From: Christensenella sp. UBA3700
GTDB taxonomy: Bacteria; Bacillota; Clostridia; Christensenellales; UBA3700
Length of the DNA stretch: 5,012 nucleotides
Reading direction: 5' to 3'
Assembly (NCBI GenBank): GCA_002372775.1
Contig: DFIJ01000094.1
Span: 1-5,012 of the forward strand
The notes beneath the pieces were generated by a model. It did no database searches. It was not told the origin of the DNA and saw nothing but the letters and a program-made list of their open reading frames with translations. Positions 1 to 5,012 of this stretch are shown here, piece after piece. Position numbers and translations under genes: made by a program. The first letter of the stretch is position 1; each line of letters starts with the position of its first letter.

Positions 1-70
1 AAATATGGACAAATTATTTAATTAGACATTTTCATTGTTTTAGCCCGTTTTTTGTAAAAAACATGCAAAT

Positions 71-79
71 TTATCCACA
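71..79 (+). promoter_or_regulatory. DnaA box 1, perfect consensus
   Basis: The sequence is TTATCCACA, an exact match to the high-affinity DnaA binding site. It is the leftmost of three same-strand boxes, with 10 nt between it and box 2. The intervening segment AAAAGCCGAG is one of the few GC-containing patches in the region. Confidence 0.85.
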
Positions 80-89
80 AAAAGCCGAG

Positions 90-98
90 TTATCCACA
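90..98 (+). promoter_or_regulatory. DnaA box 2, perfect consensus
   Basis: The sequence is TTATCCACA, an exact consensus match in the same orientation as boxes 1 and 3. Its context AGTTATCCACAAA (88-100) is repeated exactly around box 3 (100-112), so the two boxes form a 12-bp-period pair with only 3 nt between them. Confidence 0.85.
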
Positions 99-101
99 AA
101 G

Positions 102-110
102 TTATCCACA
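102..110 (+). promoter_or_regulatory. DnaA box 3, perfect consensus
   Basis: The sequence is TTATCCACA, an exact consensus match. It starts 12 bp after box 2, slightly more than one helical turn, so DnaA monomers on boxes 2 and 3 would sit on nearly the same DNA face. This suits cooperative filament formation. The cooperativity is inferred from spacing only. Confidence 0.85.
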
Positions 111-124
111 AAAACATTTGTTTA

Positions 125-133
125 TGTGGAAAA
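125..133 (-). promoter_or_regulatory. DnaA box 4, inverted, one mismatch
   Basis: The + strand reads TGTGGAAAA, which is TTTTCCACA on the - strand, one base away from TTATCCACA. It lies 14 nt right of box 3 and faces the three forward boxes. Converging arrays of this kind are common in bacterial origins. A lone copy would not be worth calling; the position in the cluster supports it. Confidence 0.6.
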
Positions 134-143
134 CTCATATTGT

Positions 144-252
144 AAAGTGTGACAAAATTATATCTCGGTATTGTGCGTATTTTAAAAGATTTTACCCTTA
201 AACTGTCTATATATTTTTCAGTCATTTTTATCCTTTCAAAAAGTGTGACAAA
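144..252 (+). repeat. 13-bp direct repeat pair AAAGTGTGACAAA inside the origin region
   Basis: AAAGTGTGACAAA occurs exactly at 144-156 and at 240-252, 96 bp apart start to start. The core GTGTGACA recurs inverted at 380-387 (TGTCACAC on the + strand), between the permease stop codon and its terminator. Related GACA plus A/T-run segments are at 8-15 (GACAAATT), 25-30 (GACATT) and 266-274. The repeats lie in the AT-rich arm beside the DnaA boxes, where origin-unwinding repeats or binding sites for origin regulators would be expected. The bound factor, if any, is unknown. Confidence 0.5.
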
Positions 253-334
253 TTTAAAATTTATGGACATTTTTTACTAGAATCAATGTATAAAACTCAC
301 AACCATGAATATTTATGTTTTTCACTTTATTTTT

Positions 335-343
335 TGTGCATAA
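335..343 (-). promoter_or_regulatory. Possible weak DnaA box, inverted
   Basis: The + strand reads TGTGCATAA, i.e. TTATGCACA on the - strand. This fits the relaxed pattern TTATNCACA with one mismatch to the strict box. It lies about 200 bp right of the main cluster and runs into the U-tract of the permease terminator. It could mark the right border of the origin or be chance in AT-rich DNA. Confidence 0.35.
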
Positions 344-376
344 AAATGGGAGCGATTTTTATATGCTCGCTCCCAT
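342..376 (-). terminator. Intrinsic terminator of the permease gene
   Basis: ATGGGAGCGA (346-355) and TCGCTCCCAT (367-376) form a perfect 10-bp stem with an 11-nt loop. Read on the - strand, the stem is followed directly by a run of T (complement of the A run at 342-345). It begins 23 nt beyond the permease stop codon and is by far the most GC-rich hairpin in its surroundings. This is the standard Rho-independent arrangement. It also shields the origin region from permease transcription. No matching U-run of similar quality follows it on the + strand, where the A-rich side comes first. Confidence 0.85.
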
Positions 377-399
377 ACGTGTCACACATTTTATTCTAA

Positions 400-1815
400 T
401 TAGTGTGTTAAGAATAACATTGCAACAAATAGTATTGTTATAACCCAAGTGCTAATGTTTATCTTCTTAAAAGCACCTGTGCAGATAGATATAATTACAT
501 AGGCAATTAAACCAAATGCAATACCATAAGAGATGTTATATGTAAATGGCATTATAACTATCGCAAAAAATGCAGGAATTGCAACAACTGGGTCTTTCCA
601 GTTAATATCTACAACATTTGACATCATTGCATATCCTACATAAATTAGAGCAGGAGCATATGCACAAGAAGGAATTAGCTGCGCAAGAGGTGAGAAGAAC
701 ATAGCTACAAAGAATAATGCTGCAGTAATTACAGAAGAAAAACCTGTTCTACCACCGGCAGCAACACCGGCTGATGATTCAACGAATGTCGTTACAGTTG
801 ATGTTCCGCATACAGCACCAACACAAGTTGCTACAGCGTCTGAAATCATAGCCTTATTAGCATTTGGAATATCTTCTTTGCCATCTTCCTTAACAATTGT
901 AATGCCACCTGCTTTACAAGCACCATATAGTGTTCCTAATGTATCGAACATATCTACCATACAGAAAGCAAGCGCTGTTGTTGCAAAAGCAACAATAAGT
1001 TGAGCGGCATTATGCTTTTCAAGATATGAATCAAAATTAAAACCTTGAGCAAATACTTGTCCAATAGATTGCGTACCAAAATCTTTAAATGGTTGAACAA
1101 AGCTATAGTCAAATCTTTCAGAAAAACCATCATAGAACCCGCTTACTGTAAATCCTAATAGATAATACGCGAGAGTAGTTCCTAGCATTGTCCATAAAAT
1201 GGCACCTTTTACGTTCTTCTTTGTTAAAACAGCAATAACAAATACTGCAATTATAGTTAAACATAAAGGCATTATTGATCCCCATGATGCATCACCTATT
1301 AAATTGAAGGATTGTAACCCAACTAATGTTCCACCGTTATCTACAACAAGACCTGAATCTTGGAAACCTATAAATGCAATAAACAAACCAATACCTACAG
1401 GTATTGCCTTTTTAACACAATCTGGTATTCCCTCAAATATAATCTTTCTAAGACCTGTTGCTGTTAGAACAACGAACAAAATACCATCAAATAAAACGAA
1501 AACTAATGCGTTTGCGTATGTAAAGCCAAGTCCAAATACAACTGTATATGTGAAAAACGCATTCAATCCCATTCCGCTTGCTTGAGCTAAAGGAAGGTTC
1601 GCTAAAAGTCCAATTAAAATGGTTCCTGCAACTGCAGATATTGCAGTAGCAATATAGATTGCACCATAAGAAACACCATCAATAGCTGAAAGCATACCTG
1701 CATTTACAACCAAAATATAGGCCATTGCCATAAAGGTTGTACATCCGGCAATAATTTCTGCTCTTATTGTTGTTCCTCTTTCTTCAAATTTAAAGAAATT
1801 CTTAATTTTATCCAT
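400..1815 (-). CDS. NCS2 family purine/nucleobase permease (AzgA/PbuG-like)
   Basis: This is a complete 471-residue integral membrane transporter, predicted to import purine bases (guanine, hypoxanthine or adenine) with a cation across the cytoplasmic membrane for salvage. Family hallmarks are plain. The N-terminus has the pattern FKFEERGTT (8-16) followed by IIAGCTTFMAMAYILVVN (21-38). There is GMGLNAFFTY (81-90), DMFDTLGTL (288-296, with the acidic residue expected in TM8), and the signature beginning GTSTVTTFVESSAG and ending GGRTG (337-358, Glu346 in TM10). Near the end is NISYGIAFG (427-435). The TM8 and TM10 acidic residues are implicated in substrate binding in characterised NCS2 proteins. 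Length and the many hydrophobic segments suit the 14-helix family fold. A small variation is VNAGMLS where relatives usually have NP. The start has a purine-rich ribosome binding site just upstream, the stop is TAA, and a strong terminator follows. It appears monocistronic. B. subtilis relatives are PbuG and PbuO; the exact base transported cannot be read from sequence. Confidence 0.95.
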   Translation of the reverse strand: MDKIKNFFKFEERGTTIRAEIIAGCTTFMAMAYILVVNAGMLSAIDGVSYGAIYIATAISAVAGTILIGLLANLPLAQASGMGLNAFFTYTVVFGLGFTYANALVFVLFDGILFVVLTATGLRKIIFEGIPDCVKKAIPVGIGLFIAFIGFQDSGLVVDNGGTLVGLQSFNLIGDASWGSIMPLCLTIIAVFVIAVLTKKNVKGAILWTMLGTTLAYYLLGFTVSGFYDGFSERFDYSFVQPFKDFGTQSIGQVFAQGFNFDSYLEKHNAAQLIVAFATTALAFCMVDMFDTLGTLYGACKAGGITIVKEDGKEDIPNANKAMISDAVATCVGAVCGTSTVTTFVESSAGVAAGGRTGFSSVITAALFFVAMFFSPLAQLIPSCAYAPALIYVGYAMMSNVVDINWKDPVVAIPAFFAIVIMPFTYNISYGIAFGLIAYVIISICTGAFKKINISTWVITILFVAMLFLTH

Positions 1816-1818
1816 ATT

Positions 1819-1826
1819 CTCCCCCT
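1819..1826 (-). promoter_or_regulatory. Ribosome binding site of the permease
   Basis: On the - strand the sequence is AGGGGGAG, then AAT and the ATG. It aligns to the anti-Shine-Dalgarno sequence as AGGGGG with one mismatch and a 5-nt spacer, or as GGAG with a 3-nt spacer. This fixes the start at 1815. Confidence 0.75.
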
Positions 1827-1841
1827 AATAAATATCACATC

Positions 1842-1863
1842 TTAATATTAGTATGAATATTAA
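1842..1863. repeat. Short inverted repeat in the permease leader
   Basis: TTAATATT (1842-1849) and AATATTAA (1856-1863) form a perfect 8-bp inverted repeat around a 6-nt spacer, about 15 bp upstream of the permease ribosome binding site. It is A/T only, so as an RNA hairpin it would be weak. As DNA it could be an operator for a dimeric repressor. Chance is a real possibility in DNA of this composition. Confidence 0.3.
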
Positions 1864-2004
1864 CTAAAAGCAATAAAGCAACGAGTAGGCACCATATATC
1901 CATATTTTATTTATAAAATTTTTGTAATATTTTTATGAAGAAATATTCTATATATACACCCCAAAACGCCCTATTTTGCTATATTTTTCCCGAATATACA
2001 TCAT

Positions 2005-2013
2005 TGTGTATAA
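2005..2013 (-). promoter_or_regulatory. Possible isolated DnaA box in the intergenic region
   Basis: The + strand reads TGTGTATAA, i.e. TTATACACA on the - strand, which fits the relaxed TTATNCACA consensus and matches a variant used at known origins. It stands alone, about 1.9 kb from the main cluster. DnaA can act as a transcription factor at such sites, but one copy is weak evidence. Confidence 0.3.
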
Positions 2014-2037
2014 ATATTTAAACTATTTAATTATTAC

Positions 2038-2062
2038 TAAAAGATATAGACATCATCTTTTA
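2038..2062. repeat. Inverted repeat upstream of the repeat-protein gene
   Basis: TAAAAGAT (2038-2045) and ATCTTTTA (2055-2062) form a perfect 8-bp inverted repeat with a 9-nt spacer. It abuts TATAAT at 2063-2068, a candidate -10 element for the gene starting at 2111. That position would suit an operator overlapping the promoter. It is not followed by a T-run, so a terminator role is unlikely on the + strand. Confidence 0.35.
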
Positions 2063-2095
2063 TATAATTTAAAATCAAAAATATATTATGTTTTT

Positions 2096-2099
2096 AGGG
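2096..2099 (+). promoter_or_regulatory. Weak ribosome binding site of the repeat protein
   Basis: AGGG precedes the ATG at 2111 by 11 nt, a short and rather distant Shine-Dalgarno match. The ATG at 2088 is followed by an early stop in its own frame and cannot serve. The start at 2111 is therefore supported mainly by the basic N-terminus and membrane anchor that follow it directly. Confidence 0.4.
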
Positions 2100-2110
2100 T
2101 TTTAATTAGT

Positions 2111-5012
2111 ATGGACGGAAAGGCAGAACAAATTATCAAAAGAAGAAAGAAAGAGTATATCAGAGATACTATTATTGTCATCGCTGTTATCGCCATCGTT
2201 GTTGCAAGTGTTATTCTAGCAGTAAAACTTTTACAAGAAGAACCAGCATCTATTGTTTTATACAATGAAAACGGGGAAAAGATTGGTTCTTATTCAGAAG
2301 AAGGAGACGTGGTAATTCCTGTAAAGAAAGGCTATTCTACAGCTTGGGTTACAGAAACAGGAAAGACATACGATTCCATTGAAGCTGCGCTTGCTAATGG
2401 CGAAGCATCATTAAAGCAAGTTTTATCCCCTATTGAATATACAATTACCTTATATTTAACTGGCGGCACTCTTGACGAGAGCTTTGGATATGAATATCAC
2501 GAAGCTAAACAAGGACAAGATAAACTTGGCAATTATTATACTAGAACATATACAGTAAATGATGACACTATCGAGCTTCCAACTATTTCCTCAACAAATA
2601 AAACCATTATTTCTAAAAAGGGAAGTACTTTTAAATATTGGTCAAATGTTAACTATATTGAAAAAAAATTCTCAGTAGACAATTTAAAATCAACAGAATC
2701 TAAGGAAATTAAGGCCGGCAACACAGGAAACGAAGTGTTCTATGCTGTTTGGGAAGATGTTTTATGCCAAGTAGACATAATAGGCCCTGGTGGACATCCA
2801 TTATTCACAGAAACCGTAAAAGAATCCTCTATACTTTCAGAAGAAGAACTTAGAGAAAAAGTTATAGATAATGGCCCAGATGGATATGACTTTATTGGAT
2901 TCTATACAGATGATTCATATAACACAAGCTTTAATTTCTCGAAAGAAATAAACCTAACACGTGTCTCTATTTTTACAAAGTGGAGTGCCAAAACATATAC
3001 TTTAATATTTATTGATGAGTTCGATAATATTTTATTAACAACATCTTACAAGACAGGCGAAACCATCGAATTCTATGACTATACAGGCAATCTAGCACCA
3101 GGAAAACAATTAGCTTGTTGGACGCTAAATAATAAAGAATTCACATCTACTGTTATGCCAGCAAAGAGCATTGCCCTAAAGGCACGCACTAGTAAAATAC
3201 CTTACACTTTAACCTGGTATGTAGATAGTACAAGAAGTGCGACTCAAATATATTATTATGGAGATACTCCTTCTGTTCCTCCGACTTTAAATCTAGACAA
3301 AGCAGAAGATGAGGGATATACATATTCGTTTGATGGTTGGTCTCCAGCGCTTACTTCTGTTACAGAAAGCAAAACTTACACTGCTCAATATAGACAAGTT
3401 GCGAAGAAATTTACATATTCTATTGAAGTAAATGACGAAGAAGTTGTTAGCCCAACAATAGTTGATTACAATACCGTTATTTCATACCCTAGCAATCCGG
3501 CTTCTTACGAGAAAGATGGGTACGAATACATCTTTGATAAATGGGTAATTAAAGATACAAATATTACTCCAACAAAAGTAACAAAAGATATGGTTATTGT
3601 TGCTGTATTTGAACAACACCTTTGCTCTTATAGTGTAAGTTGGAAAGATAAAGATGGTAATACTATTAAAGTTAGAGATGCGAACAACAATCTTGTTGAT
3701 TATCTAACAATCGAATATGGAACAATAATCGATCTAGACCTTGCCCTAAACAACGATATCATGTCTTACATTAAGGACGACAATGGTCATAATAGACAAT
3801 TTACATTTAAGGGTTGGTCTATAGGCGGTGTATTCCAAAATAATCCACATAGTTATAGAGTCGTTGGAGAAACGGTTATTAATATAGAATATGAGGATGA
3901 TAGCGACAAGTTCACATATATATTATTAGATGAAAATGGAGAGGAAATTACTCGAGATACTCATTATGTTGGCGAACCTGCCGAATTATATACAAAGATA
4001 AACGGAATTAATCGTTCTAAAGCTGCAGACAATACATATACTTATTCATTCCTAGGATGGGGTTGCTATAAGAGTGGAGTTCTTACTAAAATTACTGCTT
4101 CAGATTTAGATCTTGGAAAAGATGAGGAAATAGAATTAACAGAAATGTATTCTAGCAACTATATCCCATACACTATTACTTGGAATTTAGATAACGGAGA
4201 AGAAGCTGTAGTAGCAGAATACCACTATGGCGATACCCTACAACCTGATAGAGATTTAACTAACGCGAACAAGGAAGCGGTTAGAGCTTCTACTGTATCA
4301 ACTGTATACACATTCAGTCATTGGAATTACACAAGCAATATTGTTACAAAATCTACAACATATACTGCTATATATACAGAAGAGATTAGAAAATACAATT
4401 ATAAGTTCTATAATGGCAGCGAATTAGTATTAGATAGTACTATTAACTACAACGATACAATAATTGCGCCTGTTGATTTAGAAGATGTTGATAATGTTGA
4501 TTATTATTATGAATTTGATGGTTGGTATGAGAATATAGAACAACCTGAAACTAAATACACTGTCGGCGATAAACTATTAGGCGATGTCGTTTATTATGCA
4601 AAGTTTAATAGAACAATAAAGACTTATACTTACATCTTCTATAACGAAGATGGCTCTGCTATTCTAAAACAAGAAACTCAAGACTATGGAACAGCCATTG
4701 TTAAGCCTACAAGCCCAAGCAAGGCTGCTACAGCACAATACACTTATACATTTGCAGGCTGGGAAACAAGCAATTCTGTTCCTTTCGCAGATAACCAAGA
4801 ATTAGTTGGCGATATAGAATTCTATGCAGTATTTGACGAGACTATAAGACAATATACTTATACATTCCATAGCGAAGGAAATGTTGTTGAAACACAAATG
4901 GTTGACTATGGCACAGAAATTGTTATTAGCAACATCGAAATACCAACAAAAGCTACTGTTCCTAATAAGTATACTTATACATTTGAATCTTGGAATTCTA
5001 AAGAAGATTTAA
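2111..5012 (+). CDS. Large membrane-anchored InlB B-repeat-like surface protein, 3' end outside window
   Basis: The frame is open for 967 codons from ATG to the right edge; no stop is reached, so the protein is longer. Residues 1-19 are polar and basic (KRRKK at 10-14). Residues 20-39 form one hydrophobic segment (IIVIAVIAIVVASVILAV) that looks like a type II signal anchor, with no obvious AXA cleavage site; the rest should lie outside the cell. Residues 40-108 are a linker containing GKTYDSIEAAL (84-94). From about residue 109 onward come some eleven divergent modules whose shared pattern is YTYTF-x-nonpolar near the start, VDYGT or YGDT in the middle, then YTYTF-x-GW and a closing YTAxY or FYAVF. 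This resembles InlB B-repeat / Listeria-Bacteroides repeat (Flg_new-type) beta-rich domains of Gram-positive surface proteins, often linked to adhesion. Only four cysteines occur. No enzyme motif, LRR block or sortase signal is visible; an LPXTG motif could lie beyond the edge. Family assignment is fairly sure; the ligand is unknown. Confidence 0.88.
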   Translation, partial: MDGKAEQIIKRRKKEYIRDTIIVIAVIAIVVASVILAVKLLQEEPASIVLYNENGEKIGSYSEEGDVVIPVKKGYSTAWVTETGKTYDSIEAALANGEASLKQVLSPIEYTITLYLTGGTLDESFGYEYHEAKQGQDKLGNYYTRTYTVNDDTIELPTISSTNKTIISKKGSTFKYWSNVNYIEKKFSVDNLKSTESKEIKAGNTGNEVFYAVWEDVLCQVDIIGPGGHPLFTETVKESSILSEEELREKVIDNGPDGYDFIGFYTDDSYNTSFNFSKEINLTRVSIFTKWSAKTYTLIFIDEFDNILLTTSYKTGETIEFYDYTGNLAPGKQLACWTLNNKEFTSTVMPAKSIALKARTSKIPYTLTWYVDSTRSATQIYYYGDTPSVPPTLNLDKAEDEGYTYSFDGWSPALTSVTESKTYTAQYRQVAKKFTYSIEVNDEEVVSPTIVDYNTVISYPSNPASYEKDGYEYIFDKWVIKDTNITPTKVTKDMVIVAVFEQHLCSYSVSWKDKDGNTIKVRDANNNLVDYLTIEYGTIIDLDLALNNDIMSYIKDDNGHNRQFTFKGWSIGGVFQNNPHSYRVVGETVINIEYEDDSDKFTYILLDENGEEITRDTHYVGEPAELYTKINGINRSKAADNTYTYSFLGWGCYKSGVLTKITASDLDLGKDEEIELTEMYSSNYIPYTITWNLDNGEEAVVAEYHYGDTLQPDRDLTNANKEAVRASTVSTVYTFSHWNYTSNIVTKSTTYTAIYTEEIRKYNYKFYNGSELVLDSTINYNDTIIAPVDLEDVDNVDYYYEFDGWYENIEQPETKYTVGDKLLGDVVYYAKFNRTIKTYTYIFYNEDGSAILKQETQDYGTAIVKPTSPSKAATAQYTYTFAGWETSNSVPFADNQELVGDIEFYAVFDETIRQYTYTFHSEGNVVETQMVDYGTEIVISNIEIPTKATVPNKYTYTFESWNSKEDL
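2168..2227 (+). other. Signal-anchor / transmembrane segment of the repeat protein
   Basis: Codons 20-39 encode an uninterrupted run of Ile, Val, Ala and Leu with one Ser, preceded by RRKKEYIRD. Positive-inside logic places the N-terminus in the cytoplasm and the repeats outside. The following residues KLLQEEPAS offer no clean signal peptidase I site, so retention by the N-terminus is more likely than release. This is an inference from composition. Confidence 0.75.
2435..5012 (+). repeat. Array of about eleven protein-level repeat modules
   Basis: Approximate module limits by residue are 109-216, 217-293, 295-360, 363-429, 434-502, 506-597, 600-684, 686-758, 761-836, 838-912 and 914 onward (cut). 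The last full modules are 75-76 residues apart by their opening aromatic strand (PYTITW 686, KYNYKF 761, TYTYIF 838, QYTYTF 914). Each has a mid-module Trp (FDGW 407-410, FKGW 566-569, FLGW 647-650, FDGW 802-805, FAGW 881-884). Early modules are irregular and carry insertions; late ones are canonical. At DNA level, TATACTTATACATT is repeated exactly at 4853-4866 and 4970-4983. Confidence 0.8.

Larger units (their letters stand above)
1..345. other. Probable chromosomal replication origin (oriC-like DnaA-box region)
   Basis: This gene-free AT-rich stretch has three exact TTATCCACA DnaA boxes on the + strand (71-79, 90-98, 102-110), an inverted TTTTCCACA at 125-133 and an inverted TTATGCACA at 335-343. 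DnaA boxes clustered like this, with AT-rich flanks that can unwind, are the established signature of bacterial oriC, where DnaA-ATP binds and melts DNA. Candidate unwinding segments are 134-330 on the right and 1-70 on the left; the left one includes the perfect inverted repeat GTTTTTT-GT-AAAAAAC at 47-62. The sequence alone does not say which side opens. In Bacillota the origin normally flanks dnaA, and no dnaA is visible here, so it would have to lie left of the window or elsewhere. A minus-strand reading frame (40-270) crosses the boxes, and its repeated WIT residues are simply translated DnaA boxes. A plasmid origin is a less likely alternative. Confidence 0.75.
1816..2110. other. Divergent intergenic region between permease and repeat protein
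   Basis: These 295 bp must hold the promoters of both divergent genes. The DNA is very AT-rich, so -10-like hexamers are plentiful and not diagnostic. The best for the + strand is TATAAT at 2063-2068, about 42 bp before the ATG of the repeat protein, without a convincing -35. No clear sigma-70 pair stands out for the permease. The leader read toward the permease lacks the conserved purine riboswitch core: there is no GTAAA-type L3 loop and no TTTCTACC joining segment. Two A/T-rich inverted repeats and one near-consensus DnaA box are listed separately. Confidence 0.5.

Noticed and set aside
144..252. CRISPR-like repeat-spacer structure from the 13-bp direct repeats
   Set aside because: There are only two exact copies, the repeat is far too short, the spacing is not regular with the third inverted copy, and no cas gene is present.
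40..270. A 76-codon minus-strand frame over the DnaA-box cluster as a protein-coding gene
   Set aside because: The distal half is the translation of the DnaA boxes and A/T runs, the far upstream ATG at 270 has no ribosome binding site, and the composition is not protein-like. Only the internal start at 225 is noted as a curiosity.
1199..1585. A 128-codon + strand open frame
   Set aside because: It lies fully inside the permease gene on the opposite strand, has no ribosome binding site or family resemblance, and is the antisense shadow of a well-supported NCS2 gene.
1864..1905. Purine riboswitch ahead of the permease
   Set aside because: Only loose matches (GATATATGG, GCCTAC) are present; the L3 GTAAA loop, the TTTCTACC-like junction and the P1-P3 pairings could not be found.
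3841..3849. TAATCCACA as a DnaA box
   Set aside because: It has one mismatch, lies inside a coding region and has no neighbouring boxes, so chance is the simplest explanation.
2111..5012. InlA/InlB-type internalin with leucine-rich repeats
   Set aside because: No LRR periodicity (LxxLxxLxLxxN) is seen; only B-repeat-like modules are present, so internalin function should not be assumed.

Overview
The window is AT-rich DNA that looks like a low-GC Bacillota (Firmicutes), possibly one of the uncultured gut lineages in or near Bacilli or Clostridia. Three things point that way: the codon choice (AGA, TTA, ATA and CTA are common), an NCS2/AzgA-type purine permease, and a long surface protein built from InlB B-repeat-like (Listeria-Bacteroides type) modules. 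Every tryptophan in both genes is TGG and no in-frame TGA interrupts them, so the standard code fits and a Mycoplasma-type code is not needed. The lineage is an inference from style only.

Positions 1-399 hold no convincing gene. They have the look of a chromosomal replication origin: three perfect DnaA boxes (TTATCCACA) on the + strand within 40 bp, a one-mismatch box in inverted orientation just beyond, a weaker inverted box near 335, AT-rich flanks, and a 13-bp direct repeat at 144 and 240. No dnaA, dnaN or rpmH is visible, but the window cuts the left side. At 346-376 a GC-rich hairpin followed by a U-tract on the - strand ends the permease transcript.

Positions 400-1815 (- strand) encode a complete 471-residue NCS2 family purine/nucleobase permease with a good ribosome binding site. 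A 295-bp AT-rich divergent intergenic region (1816-2110) follows. It contains two short inverted repeats, one near-consensus DnaA box, and no recognisable purine riboswitch.

Positions 2111-5012 (+ strand) are the first 967 codons of a large protein that continues past the window. It has a basic N-terminus, one membrane-spanning signal anchor, a short linker, and about eleven modules of roughly 65-110 residues. These begin with degenerate copies and become more regular towards the right edge. It is probably a cell-surface adhesin-like or host/matrix-interaction protein, but its C-terminus is not seen and no ligand can be named.

The two genes are divergent and show no functional link. Their shared interest is that both lie next to a probable oriC. 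If forks leave that origin to the right, the repeat protein is co-directional with replication and the permease is head-on.
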